Below are positions 52,975-61,895 of a stretch of DNA of 64,000 nucleotides, one piece after another. The notes under the pieces were generated by a model that was not told where the DNA came from, searched no databases, and saw only the letters and a program-made list of their open reading frames with translations. This stretch comes from Hyphomicrobiales bacterium (lineage in GTDB: Bacteria > Pseudomonadota > Alphaproteobacteria > Rhizobiales > Rhizobiaceae): positions 44,548 to 108,547 of the forward strand of contig UEIF01000023.1 of NCBI GenBank assembly GCA_900468805.1, given 5' to 3'. Numbering within the stretch: the stretch's first letter is position 1; the number at the start of each line of letters is the position of its first letter. The position numbers and the translations under genes are program-made.

Positions 52975-55001
52975 GCACTCGACCGGTTGTCACTACTGGG
53001 AACGTGATCTTTTCATTGAAGACATTCCTGGCGGCCATACTGGCCTATTACATTGCAATAAGCTTCGATCTGCCGCGGCCGTTCTGGACGGTGGCAACGG
53101 TCTACATTGTTGCCCATCCGCTTTCAGGCGCGATCGCATCGAAATCGCTCTATCGACTGCTGGGGACCCTGATCGGTGGCGGCGCGACGGTCATCATGGT
53201 TCCAAACCTTGTGAACGAGCCGATGCTGCTTTCCGCAGCGATCATTGCATGGGTGTCGGGATGCACTTTCGTTAGCCTTCTTGATCGCACGCCTCGCAGC
53301 TATGTTTCCCTGCTGGCCGGTTACACGGTGCTCCTGGCGGGACTGCCACTGGTCACCGCGCCGGCAAACACGTTCGACACTGTTGTCTCCCGCATCGAGG
53401 AGATCGGTCTTGCGATTACATGCGCCCCGATTATTAGCCACGTCGTCTTTCCAGTTCATGTGGGGACGGTACTCGTCAACCGGATCGACGGGTGGATGGC
53501 AAAGGCGCGGAAGGTCCTCGCGGCGACGGCGACTGACGAGACAGAAGAAAATCACAGCAGAACAGAACGACACGCTTTGGCGGCGGACGCGGCGGACCTT
53601 CGGTCGTTCACGGTCCACCTTCAATATGACGGATCCCGATATCAACGTGCAGTTTCGCTGGTGAGATCATTGCAGCACCGGATGGTGTCCTTGCTTCCGT
53701 TGATGAGCGAACTAGAGGATCTGCGACGAACACTCGCCAAGCTCAACACCTCGAAATCGGAGCAGGCTCTGTCTTTGATCGCAAGGATCAGTTCTCATTC
53801 AACCGATACCACGGAGAGCTCCAGAGCAATGATCGACGCGCTAACCTCTTCCGGCGCGCCCCCGTTCTGGGAAAATCTTCTTCTTGCCAATACCGCCCGG
53901 AATCTGCGAGATATTCATCGAATTTCTCATGAGGCTAACTCTCTTCGTGAAGCTATAGAGGAAGAGAATGCGGCGAGGGCTGCTCGTCGTTTCGCTGCTC
54001 CCGGCAAGACGCCGGCTCTGCACCGCGACATCGGCATGGCATTGCTATCGGCGCTGGCCGTCGCGATCTGCCTGGCGACCTCCACCTTCTTCTGGATTGC
54101 AAGCGGCTGGACCGACGGGATGACATTTGCCCAGATTTCGGGAGTGTTTTGCTGCCTTCTTGCGACAATGGACGATCCTGTCCCAGCCATGCGCAAATTT
54201 GTCGACGTAACGATCGGCTCCGTCATCGCAGCGTTCGTCTACGGGTTCGCTATCCTTCCGATGATCAACGGCTTCGTGCCCCTCGTCGCTGCCCTCGGGC
54301 TGTTCCTGATCCCTGCCGGCATATGTCTCGCTTTGCCTTCACTCGCGATCGTCGGCATGGGGCTGTGCGTGAATTTCCCCCTTCTTCTCACCCTCCAGGC
54401 ACACCAGAGCAGCGACTTCGTGACGTTTGCAAACTCGGCGATCGCGACCCTTCTTGCGATGGCCTGGACGATCGCCGTTTGCGGCATCTTCCGATCTGTA
54501 AGAGCGGAGACAAATGCCAGGAGGCTCTTTTCCGTTACCCAAAAGCATGTCGCCAGGATCGCGGCCGGCAGACATGCCAATGCTCATGTCACCTACCATC
54601 GCGGAATCGATCTCGCAGGTCTCTTTGCCTCCAGAGCGGCAAAACTATCGCCGACCTCCGATACCGCCGCTGCCGACCTTATCCGGGATCTGCGAGCAGG
54701 ACTTCATATAACAGCGATGCGGGAGCTCGCGGATGAAGCATCGATGCCTATTCGCCTCAGGGCTGAAGCCGTCTTCTCTGGACTGGAGATCTTGTACCAC
54801 CTGGCGCCCGCTGAACGTGGCGACGTCCTGGAAAATGCCGTTGGAATGCTGGATAACCTTATACATTCCTCTCTGGAAATGATCGCAGCGGATGTAGACG
54901 GGGAACTTGTGGTGCACGCAGCCGCGCTCCGTCTGTGCCTCGCTCCGGACGCTGGACCACCGGTTTTCATAAGACCTCCCGCGAGGAGGATCGGCGCGTG
55001 A
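52971..55001 (+). CDS. FUSC-family (AaeB-like) inner-membrane efflux protein
   Basis: 676 residues, the usual size. It has two blocks of membrane helices (about 10-170 and about 350-490) separated and followed by cytoplasmic helical domains. The N-terminus reads FLAAILAYYIAISFDLPRPF and FWTVATVYIVAHP, characteristic of the fusaric-acid-resistance family. These export aromatic acids such as p-hydroxybenzoate or fusaric acid. The GTG start overlaps the stop of the small preceding gene. It is coupled by overlap to the DUF1656 gene and an EmrA-like adaptor, so the three form an AaeAXB-type system. Confidence 0.9.
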   Translation: MSTRPVVTTGNVIFSLKTFLAAILAYYIAISFDLPRPFWTVATVYIVAHPLSGAIASKSLYRLLGTLIGGGATVIMVPNLVNEPMLLSAAIIAWVSGCTFVSLLDRTPRSYVSLLAGYTVLLAGLPLVTAPANTFDTVVSRIEEIGLAITCAPIISHVVFPVHVGTVLVNRIDGWMAKARKVLAATATDETEENHSRTERHALAADAADLRSFTVHLQYDGSRYQRAVSLVRSLQHRMVSLLPLMSELEDLRRTLAKLNTSKSEQALSLIARISSHSTDTTESSRAMIDALTSSGAPPFWENLLLANTARNLRDIHRISHEANSLREAIEEENAARAARRFAAPGKTPALHRDIGMALLSALAVAICLATSTFFWIASGWTDGMTFAQISGVFCCLLATMDDPVPAMRKFVDVTIGSVIAAFVYGFAILPMINGFVPLVAALGLFLIPAGICLALPSLAIVGMGLCVNFPLLLTLQAHQSSDFVTFANSAIATLLAMAWTIAVCGIFRSVRAETNARRLFSVTQKHVARIAAGRHANAHVTYHRGIDLAGLFASRAAKLSPTSDTAAADLIRDLRAGLHITAMRELADEASMPIRLRAEAVFSGLEILYHLAPAERGDVLENAVGMLDNLIHSSLEMIAADVDGELVVHAAALRLCLAPDAGPPVFIRPPARRIGA

Positions 55002-55207
55002 CCGGACAATTCGACATCTATGGTGTCCTCCTTCCATGGTTCTCGGCACTCGCCCTGTGTGCATACGGTCTATTCCGCATTCTCACATCGGTTCTCGCCA
55101 AGCTCGGGTTTTATCCAGCGGTGTGGCATCGCTCCCTGTTCAACCTCGCACTCTACATCACCCTCCTCGGTGGGCTTTCCGCCGCTATCAACTGGTTGCA
55201 AAGATGA
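54998..55207 (+). CDS. DUF1656-family (AaeX-like) small membrane protein
   Basis: 69 residues with two membrane helices (about 8-28 and 46-66) and the start MTGQFDIYGVLLPWFSALAL. A small two-helix protein of this kind sits next to AaeA/AaeB-type pumps and is presumed an accessory subunit. The GTG start overlaps the FUSC stop (GTGA) and its own stop overlaps the adaptor ATG (ATGA), so translation is coupled on both sides. Confidence 0.82.
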   Translation: MTGQFDIYGVLLPWFSALALCAYGLFRILTSVLAKLGFYPAVWHRSLFNLALYITLLGGLSAAINWLQR

Positions 55208-56082
55208 AGAACCTAACGATCACCTCAGGGCGAGCCCTGTTGACCTTGTCTATGGTGGGCTGCGCAGCAGTTCTTAGCTGGCACCTATGGTCCTTCTACA
55301 TGGAAGCGCCGTGGACACGGGACGCTCATGTCCGTGCGGATGTCGTTCGACTGGCAGCAGATGTCTCGGGGCCCGTCATCGAGGTTCTGGTATCGGACAA
55401 CGCGCAGGTGGAGAAAGGGACGCCCCTGTTTCGGATCGAAACAGACCGCTTCGAACTTGCGCTGCGCGAAGCGGAGGCCCAGGTGCAGAGCAGCAAAGCC
55501 GCGGCGGAACTGGCGAGGACCGATTTCGAACGGTATCAACTGCTCGCCTCCAGAGAAGCAGCCAGCTTGAAAGAGCGGCAGCATGCGGAAAGCCAGATGC
55601 ATCAGGCAGACGCTACATATCAGTCGGCGCTAGCGGCTCGGGATCTGGCAAAGCTGAACCTTGACCGGACAACTGTGAAAGCACCAGCATCAGGGACAAT
55701 CGCCAACTTCTCCTTGCGTCGCGGGAACTATGTCTCCGTCGGGGACGCGGTTGGGGTGCTCGTGGAAAGAGAATCCATCTATATCGCGGGCTACTTCGAA
55801 GAGACCAAACTCCCACGAATCCAGGTCGGCGATCGAGTGAAGATCGATATCATGGGTGAGGCGGAATCGGTCATGGGGCATGTCGCAGGTATCGCCGCCG
55901 GTATTGAAGATCGAGAGCGGAGCGACAGTGTTGGCTCTCTCGCAAGCGTGGCGCCAACATTTTCATGGGTTCGGCTGGCCCAGAGAATTCCGGTTCGGAT
56001 CGAGATCGATGACATCCCGAGCCCAGTCCGGCTCATTGCGGGGAGGACCGCGACAGTTTCTGTTCGAGCGAACGACAACTAA
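55204..56082 (+). CDS. EmrA/AaeA-like efflux adaptor (HlyD family)
   Basis: About 292 residues. One N-terminal membrane helix (about 8-27) is followed by a barrel-sandwich half (VRLAADVSGPVIEVLV), a coiled coil of about 70 residues, the second half (VKAPASGTIANFSLRRGNYV) and a C-terminal beta-barrel with an FEETKLPRIQVGDRV segment. It connects the FUSC protein to an outer-membrane channel. The ATG overlaps the stop of the DUF1656 gene. It is the last gene of the operon. Confidence 0.87.
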   Translation: MKNLTITSGRALLTLSMVGCAAVLSWHLWSFYMEAPWTRDAHVRADVVRLAADVSGPVIEVLVSDNAQVEKGTPLFRIETDRFELALREAEAQVQSSKAAAELARTDFERYQLLASREAASLKERQHAESQMHQADATYQSALAARDLAKLNLDRTTVKAPASGTIANFSLRRGNYVSVGDAVGVLVERESIYIAGYFEETKLPRIQVGDRVKIDIMGEAESVMGHVAGIAAGIEDRERSDSVGSLASVAPTFSWVRLAQRIPVRIEIDDIPSPVRLIAGRTATVSVRANDN

Positions 56083-56277
56083 GGTGTGACACACCTCTTG
56101 CTCTGGAACGCGTGATCAGTGTGCTCACGTTCTTGTGCCTTCGTCGCCTCAATCCCTGCTGAAGCGAGGCTTGACAGTCCCCAAAGCGGTGCAGCCAAAC
56201 AATGCCTGATTTCCACCATCCGCAACGATGGCCTTTATGACCGTACTAGCCCTCACAGCGCATAAGGCTGAACTCTG

Positions 56278-56946
56278 TCACCAGGTTATCAACGGTACAC
56301 GATGGACCCAGGCATCGCCGACCACTTGGTCCAACACGAAACTGGCAACGTCTTGTCGCGCGATTTCACCGCCATGGAAGTCAGTCAGGTCGGTAAGCGT
56401 CCGGATCACTTTACCTCCGGGCTTGTTATTGAGAATGGAGGGCCGCACGATAGTCCAATCCAGTCCACTGTTCTTGATGAGGGCTTCCTGACGGTTCTTG
56501 TCCTCGTAAACCTTCCGCAAAAGCAACGGAAAGATCAACCTGTCGAACAGAAAGCCCCCATGTCCATTGCTATCGCCAGCACCAATTCCTGTGATGCTGA
56601 CAAGGCGTGAAACCTGCTCCGCCTGCATCGATTTGACGAGCGCTCGGGTCGCGGTCGAAAGAACGGTGACTTCACGAAAAGGACTTGCGGGTGTGCCGAG
56701 TGCACTGATGACCGCATCACGCCCCCTGATGGCCCGGCGAAGCAACTTCTCATCCTGAGCGTCGCCTATAACAAGCTTTGCTCCTTTGAGATCGGGGGCT
56801 TTTTCCGGGGAGCGTACCAGGACCGTGACATCATAGCCGCGGCTCAGAGCCCTGCCAACGATGTGGCGGCCGGTTGGGCCAGTGGCGCCAAGGACCAGGA
56901 TCTTTGGCGCAATGGCTGATTGGGTTTCATTCTCGGACGTTCTCAT
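56278..56946 (-). CDS. NAD(P)-binding (NmrA-like) reductase or regulator
   Basis: 222 residues with the atypical short-chain-dehydrogenase nucleotide motif LVLGATGPTGRHIVGRAL, a following basic residue after the second strand (VRSPEKAP), and a strand DAVISALGTP. There is no Tyr-x3-Lys catalytic pair, which points to NmrA-like or flavin-reductase-like members. It is on the minus strand, upstream of an SRPBCC gene at 57.0 kb and another NmrA-like gene at 57.5 kb, which are separate units. Its substrate is unknown. Confidence 0.75.
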   Translation of the reverse strand: MRTSENETQSAIAPKILVLGATGPTGRHIVGRALSRGYDVTVLVRSPEKAPDLKGAKLVIGDAQDEKLLRRAIRGRDAVISALGTPASPFREVTVLSTATRALVKSMQAEQVSRLVSITGIGAGDSNGHGGFLFDRLIFPLLLRKVYEDKNRQEALIKNSGLDWTIVRPSILNNKPGGKVIRTLTDLTDFHGGEIARQDVASFVLDQVVGDAWVHRVPLITW

Positions 56947-57016
56947 TGCTTTTGTCCTTTTGAAAGGCAGGGCGCCTACCGAGAGGCAGCTCTGCCTGGG
57001 GTGTTGATGGTGATGA

Positions 57017-57490
57017 TCAGAGCCGGCCCTCTGCGAGCAGCTCGCGGGTCCGCTTCAGGGTCGACAGCAGGGCAGATTTGTAGCCCTTGTCACTGTCGAA
57101 CTGCATCTGCTCGGCTTGCTCTTCAGGCCCATTCGGCTCTTTTCCGCGAAGGCCGAGGTAGCAGTAGAACCGAAGCTGCAGTGCACCGGTTTCATCTTCG
57201 AACAGTTCGTTGACGATGGCGCCTTCACGGGGGCCGGTCGCCTGGAAGAAGGTGACCTTGCTCTGCGGCTCAAGGGTGATGATCTCCCTGATCTCAGAGC
57301 CGGCGATGATGGCTTCGCGCACGAAGTGCGTTGCGCTTTCCTCGACGACATCACAGCGGGTGCACAGGCCAGGCGGAAGGAACAGACGCGCATCGCGGGC
57401 CTTCAGCTCTAGGCCCTTCCAGGCCTGCTCGCGGGTCAGTTTTGTCTCACCGTGCGGATTTACCACAACGGTAGCGGTCGAATAGATCAT
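57017..57490 (-). CDS. SRPBCC (AtaL/DUF1857-like) ligand-binding protein
   Basis: 157 residues. It has the helix-grip strand run of a START/SRPBCC fold (IITLEPQSKVTFFQATG, then REGAIVNELFEDETGALQLRF and the closing helix LLSTLKRTRELLAEG), the pattern of AtaL/DUF1857. Such proteins bind hydrophobic ligands or act as small cyclases. It is 35 bases after an NmrA-like gene on the same strand, so the two are probably one transcript. Confidence 0.72.
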   Translation of the reverse strand: MIYSTATVVVNPHGETKLTREQAWKGLELKARDARLFLPPGLCTRCDVVEESATHFVREAIIAGSEIREIITLEPQSKVTFFQATGPREGAIVNELFEDETGALQLRFYCYLGLRGKEPNGPEEQAEQMQFDSDKGYKSALLSTLKRTRELLAEGRL

Positions 57491-57525
57491 GACGATAGTC
57501 CTTGTCCGGGGTGTGCGACGCTGCG

Positions 57526-58395
57526 TCAGGCAGAGGCAGCAGTTTCGGAGGCGAAGTTGTGGTAGGAGCGGAGTGGCCGGCCTAGGAGTGCCGTTAGGCG
57601 CTCCACGTCGCCGCCTTCGGGCAGCATGCCGTCGGTCAGGAAGCGGTCGCCCATGAGGCGCATGTCGTAGGCCATCCAGGCGGGCATGAACTGCCTGAGG
57701 TTCTGTTCGAAGGCTTGCGTATCGCTCCCGCCGTAGTGGATCGGGCGACCAAGCACTTCGGTCCAGATTGCGGCGATATCCGGTCCGGTGAGCGTGTCGG
57801 GACCGACGAGGTTGACGCGGCTGAGGGGAAGCGGCTGTTCAGACTGCTCGCGTCGCAGCAGTTCAAGGGCGGCGATCTCCGCGATATCGCGGACATCGAT
57901 CATGGCGAGGCCCCTTTCTCCGACCGGCATCGGGTAGACGCCGTAGCCGGTGATGACGTCCTTGATCGTCAGATCGTTCTGGATGAAGTAGGCCGGGCGC
58001 AGGATCGTGGCGTGGAAATCCATCTGTTCGATCATCCGCTCGACGCCGAACTTGCCGGCAAAATGCGGCACGTTCACGTAGACGTCCGGGTGGATGACCG
58101 AGAGATAGACGATCCTTTCGATGCCGGCCGAGCGGGCGACGTTGAGCGCAATCAAAGCTTGGGTGAATTCGTCTGGCACGACCGCATTCAGAAGGAATAG
58201 TGAGGAGATCCCATCAAGGGCGCTTCGCAGGGAGTCAACGTCGAGAAAGTCACCTTTTACGACGGCGACGCCAGCCGGGAAGTTGGCCTTGGAGGGATCG
58301 CGGACGAGAGCGCGGACGTCAGCGCCACGGTTGACGAGGTGTTCGATGACTTGGGCGCCGATATTGCCTGTCGCGCCGGTAACAAGAATGGCCAT
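57526..58395 (-). CDS. NmrA-like NAD(P)-binding protein
   Basis: About 289 residues from the ATG at 58395. It has the nucleotide motif VTGATGNIGAQVIEHL, a basic residue after strand two (VRDPSKANF), a segment VVKGDFLDVDSL and then IVYLSVIH. Members such as NmrA and QorR-type proteins sense or reduce with NAD(P)H and often act on quinones. It is divergent to the LysR gene at 58501 and followed by the SRPBCC gene. The LysR protein probably controls both genes. Confidence 0.82.
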   Translation of the reverse strand: MAILVTGATGNIGAQVIEHLVNRGADVRALVRDPSKANFPAGVAVVKGDFLDVDSLRSALDGISSLFLLNAVVPDEFTQALIALNVARSAGIERIVYLSVIHPDVYVNVPHFAGKFGVERMIEQMDFHATILRPAYFIQNDLTIKDVITGYGVYPMPVGERGLAMIDVRDIAEIAALELLRREQSEQPLPLSRVNLVGPDTLTGPDIAAIWTEVLGRPIHYGGSDTQAFEQNLRQFMPAWMAYDMRLMGDRFLTDGMLPEGGDVERLTALLGRPLRSYHNFASETAASA

Positions 58396-58500
58396 GGCAT
58401 TTCTCCGGGTTGGTTTTGCTTGACACCCCGAATATGGACGGCTCATTGTCGATCCAATAGACCATCTTTTTGGACAGATCGTCTCGCCAGTGGAACAGAT

Positions 58501-59391
58501 ATGGATCTCCTTGCTCTTGCTGATTTCAATCTCGTCGCCCGTCATGGCGGCTTCGGTAAAGCTGCACGCGCCTCCGGCCGTCCGAAGGCAACGCTGTCCC
58601 GGCGGGTTACGGAGTTGGAAGCTGCCTTGGAGCTTCGGCTATTCGAACGGGGCGCGCGCAACCTGAAACTCACCGAGGAAGGACGCGCCCTTCATGAGCG
58701 GACCGCTGCTCTGTTGACGGAGCTCGACGAGACGGCAGCCGACATCGCCTCGGGCGCGGAGAAACCGCGCGGCAGGTTACGGATCAGCGCGCCACTCCTC
58801 TTGTCGCAGACCGCCATGGGCAAGATCGCGGCAGGTTTTGCGCTGAAATACCCGGATGTGCGACTGGAAATCACGACCGAGGATCGGGCCGTGGACATGA
58901 TCGAGGAAGGCTACGATCTGGTCATCCGGGTCAATCCTGATCCGGACGAAAGTCTGGTTGGGCGAGCCTTTTTGCGAGACCGCTTGGTCGTCGTGGCAAG
59001 CCCCGATCTCGCCCGCCCCGCTGGAGACCTTCATGCTCCCGGCGTCGTTCGTGGGCCTGGCAACCAACAAACCTGGAACGTCATGACAACAGAGGGTGCT
59101 GCGGCAATCAGGATCGAGCCCGTCCTCGCCATGTCCTCGCTCATCATGGTCCGCGACGCCGTCCGCGCCGGCGTTGGTGCTGCACGTCTGCCAATCTCCC
59201 TGGTTAGCCACGATATGGCGGACCGCACTTTGGTGCATTGGGGGGATATCCAGGGATCCGAGATTGCGCTCTGGGCGCTCTATCCGTCACGACGCCTGCT
59301 CAGTGCCCGCGTGTCTGCCTTTCTGGAATATCTGAAGCAGGCCTTTCCAAACGGCACACCTGAGGAACTGGCCGCCTATATCGGCCGCTGA
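58501..59391 (+). CDS. LysR-family transcriptional regulator
   Basis: 296 residues. It has an N-terminal winged helix (LADFNLVARHGGFGKAARAS, then TLSRRVTELEAAL) and a C-terminal effector domain (PRGRLRISAPLLLSQ, then YPDVRLEITTEDRAVDMIEE and GYDLVIRV). It lies 105 bases from the divergent NmrA-like gene, the typical target position. The intergenic region contains several imperfect T-N11-A motifs. The effector is unknown. Confidence 0.88.
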   Translation: MDLLALADFNLVARHGGFGKAARASGRPKATLSRRVTELEAALELRLFERGARNLKLTEEGRALHERTAALLTELDETAADIASGAEKPRGRLRISAPLLLSQTAMGKIAAGFALKYPDVRLEITTEDRAVDMIEEGYDLVIRVNPDPDESLVGRAFLRDRLVVVASPDLARPAGDLHAPGVVRGPGNQQTWNVMTTEGAAAIRIEPVLAMSSLIMVRDAVRAGVGAARLPISLVSHDMADRTLVHWGDIQGSEIALWALYPSRRLLSARVSAFLEYLKQAFPNGTPEELAAYIGR

Positions 59392-59534
59392 GACGGTCGA
59401 GCCACCCAAGTGCTGCGGGTTCAGCCATGACATCGACATCCTTCTCACGCCCGAGCCTTGCAATTGTGCGCTGCAGCATTAGTTAGCCCACTAGGAACGT
59501 CAGAAGGCTTTCCGCATTCTGTGGAGCACTTCTC

Positions 59535-60608
59535 ATGCGAAGTCTGTCGGATACACTGGAACGGCTCAAGCGCTTCCGCACTATCTCGGCCGCGACGCCT
59601 CCTTCCCATCGACTGAAGCGGCTCGGGAGTTTCCAGAACCCCGGCGAACTGGTCGGATGGTATCACGTTCCTGAGGGCTCGCCGCATCCCGTCCCACTGG
59701 TCGTGGTCCTGCACGGGTGTACGCAAACAGCTGCGGGATACGACGGGGGCTCTGGATGGTCCAGGCTGGCGGACGACTTCGGTTTTGCGGTGCTGTTTCC
59801 CGAACAGTCCCGGCAGAACAACCCAAACCTCTGCTTCAACTGGTTCGTCGATAGCGATGTCGAGCGCGACCACGGGGAAGTAGCCTCCATCCGCGCGATG
59901 ATCGCCGCCATGACAGCGAGCCACGGTATTGATCCATGCCGGATATATATTACCGGACTTTCGGCCGGCGGCGCCATGGCGAATGCTATGCTTTCCTGCT
60001 ACCCGGAGGTTTTCGCCGGTGGCGCCATCATTGCAGGACTTCCCTACGGTGTTGCCTCCACAATACCCGAAGCCTTCGATCGCATGCGGGGTCAAGGTCT
60101 GCCTTCTCCTGAACGTCTGCGGGATCGGTTGCGCTCAGCGTCATCTCACACCGGTCCATGGCCGACCATTTCGGTATGGCACGGAACAGCTGATCACACG
60201 GTTGCGGAAGTCAATGCGCTCGCGATCGTTGACCAATGGCGAGCAGTCCACGATGTGTCCGCTGATCCTACCAGATATGACGTTGCCGATGGCGTCGAGC
60301 ACCGCGTATGGATGGACGCGAGCGGAATGTCGCCGATCGAGTTCTATCGCATTGCAGGAATGGGACACGGCACACCAATTGACGTAACGAGCGGTTACGG
60401 CACAGCCGCCCCATACATGCTTGATATAGGTGTCTCTTCGACGGAGCTCGTCGCACGCAGTTGGGGACTGATCCCCTCCTTCGAGCGCCGGACGAAACTT
60501 CGAGGAGAACAGAATGTTATCTCGGAGCCTAAGGCCAATTCGCAACCGACAAGCGATGTGCAGACGGTCATTGAACATGCGCTGCGCGCCGCAGGGCTCC
60601 TCAAGTAG
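59535..60608 (+). CDS. PHB-depolymerase-family esterase
   Basis: 357 residues. The esterase domain starts near residue 40 (GWYHVPEGSPHPVPLVVVLH) with an oxyanion-type HGCTQTA, the nucleophile elbow is GLSAGGAM, and the Asp and His of the triad are likely in GTADHTV and AGMGHGTP. There is no signal peptide, so it is probably intracellular, as for family members that cleave short polyhydroxybutyrate or aryl esters. The start is the ATG at 59535. It is transcribed alone. Confidence 0.82.
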   Translation: MRSLSDTLERLKRFRTISAATPPSHRLKRLGSFQNPGELVGWYHVPEGSPHPVPLVVVLHGCTQTAAGYDGGSGWSRLADDFGFAVLFPEQSRQNNPNLCFNWFVDSDVERDHGEVASIRAMIAAMTASHGIDPCRIYITGLSAGGAMANAMLSCYPEVFAGGAIIAGLPYGVASTIPEAFDRMRGQGLPSPERLRDRLRSASSHTGPWPTISVWHGTADHTVAEVNALAIVDQWRAVHDVSADPTRYDVADGVEHRVWMDASGMSPIEFYRIAGMGHGTPIDVTSGYGTAAPYMLDIGVSSTELVARSWGLIPSFERRTKLRGEQNVISEPKANSQPTSDVQTVIEHALRAAGLLK

Positions 60609-60694
60609 GACTTAAACGGAATTGGCTGTAGCGGATGCCGGGCAACAGCCCAAGACGGCGGGAAATCCAAATGGGTTCCAAGCAGGGAGCAGAC

Positions 60695-60840
60695 ATGAAG
60701 GATGTGAAGGAATTTCCACGAGCTGTAGTGGCGACCGCTGGTCTCTCGATATGAACGATGGAGAGATCACGATCGTTCGTGCGGCAAATGAACCATCGGG
60801 TGGTAACCAAAATCCGCACAGCCCTTGCCGCCTTCCTGCA
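60695..60840 (+). pseudogene. Possible broken small gene of a rhizobial unknown family
   Basis: From an ATG at 60695 with GGGAG before it, the product starts MKDVKEF. A shifted frame then gives STSCSGDRWSLDMNDGEITI and VRAANEPSGGN, a pattern I associate with small proteins found in rhizobia (GDRW near the start, then PxSGG). One frameshift near 60713 would explain the break. This rests on memory of a family pattern and is weak. Confidence 0.35.
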
Positions 60841-60865
60841 AAACCATCGAACTTCGTAGGCTCGA

Positions 60866-61204
60866 TCACTGCGCCGTGAAGAAGGTGAGAAGAACTTTGC
60901 CCTTCTCGCCAAGAAGACAAACAAAACGATCAGGCTTTCCCGTCTTCTCCTTGCGAGCGATGTATGCTTCACCGAGTACGACCATTTTCACGGGAACGTC
61001 TCCGACTTTTGTGTCCGCCTTGCTGACCGCAAGACTTTCCATATCCAGAATTAGATCGGTGATATCAGCGGACCGTTCTTGGAGGGCAAGAAGTCCCGTC
61101 GATTTGCAGGCGTCAACCGCTGGATCGGCTGGCGCCTGAGCGAGCGCGCTTCCTGCGGCGAGTACAAACGCAAGTGCCGAGATTGTTGTCTTTGTGATCT
61201 TCAT
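60866..61204 (-). CDS. Small exported protein of unknown function
   Basis: 112 residues. It has a clear Sec signal with cleavage after ALAQA (MKITKTTISALAFVLAAGSA), so it is periplasmic. The mature part has two Cys and ends KGKVLLTFFTAQ. No family is recognised. It sits in a cluster of stress-type small genes (CsbD downstream on the same strand). Confidence 0.6.
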   Translation of the reverse strand: MKITKTTISALAFVLAAGSALAQAPADPAVDACKSTGLLALQERSADITDLILDMESLAVSKADTKVGDVPVKMVVLGEAYIARKEKTGKPDRFVCLLGEKGKVLLTFFTAQ

Positions 61205-61260
61205 CGGGATTCCCTAAAAAGAGAAAGGCCGCGAAATTCGCGGGCTCCCCAAGCCTTCAA

Positions 61261-61452
61261 TCAGGCTTTGTCGACGACCTTCTTAACCGCGTCCTTGGCT
61301 TCGCCCTTCGCTTCCTGCGCCTTGCCCTTCGCTTCCTGGACGCTTCCCTTCACCTGCTCTTCGTGGTTGTCCACGGCTTTGCCTACGGCTTGTCGGGCCT
61401 TGCCAGCAACTTCGTTGGTCTTTCCCGTGATCTTGTCGGATGTACTTCCCAT
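61261..61452 (-). CDS. CsbD-family stress protein
   Basis: 63 residues from the ATG at 61452 with GGAG eight bases before it. The sequence is hydrophilic and Lys/Ala-rich, with DKITGKTNEVAGKARQAVGK and repeats of the AKG-AKxx type, as in CsbD. Members are general-stress proteins of unknown function. A longer frame to 61611 is rejected because the added part has no similar composition. Confidence 0.82.
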   Translation of the reverse strand: MGSTSDKITGKTNEVAGKARQAVGKAVDNHEEQVKGSVQEAKGKAQEAKGEAKDAVKKVVDKA

Positions 61453-61684
61453 GGTCGTTCTCCTCGCTATGGTTTTGCGGAAAAGGCGTGGCTGCGCGTT
61501 TCGTTCCATCCTTAAGGTCAGATTAGTCCCAATTGCTGAATCTGAAGCGAGGAACGAAATGCGAAATCGGCGTTGGCTAATCGTATTTTGCGCGAGCACA
61601 TGATAGATCATTGACTGCCCAGTATGAGCCGTCGGGCACCATCTTTAGAGCAGAGAAACCTCGGACCGGACTGGAGAGCTTTTG

Positions 61685-61861
61685 ATGGGTTGGAAAACAC
61701 CGAAGATCGAATACGTGAATGGTTATAAGATCGTTGAAGTTGATGGGCCTATCTTCAAAGTCTACGATGGCGACCGTCAGCTCGGCGATGATTTCCCCTA
61801 TCCCGGCGAGGCTGCTGCTTACGCAACCTCTTTGCCAAAACGGGATCCCCCCCGCGGTTAG
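61685..61861 (+). CDS. Small protein of 58 residues upstream of rsgA
   Basis: An ATG with GGAG eight bases before it opens a 58-codon frame (MGWKTPKIEYVNGYKIVEVD...) with balanced, protein-like composition. It ends at a TAG 34 bases before the rsgA start, in the same direction. Function is unknown. It could be a small stress-type peptide or a leader that couples translation to rsgA. Confidence 0.45.
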   Translation: MGWKTPKIEYVNGYKIVEVDGPIFKVYDGDRQLGDDFPYPGEAAAYATSLPKRDPPRG

Positions 61862-61895
61862 GCGAGAAGCAGCGGGAACCATTGAAAATCCCTTT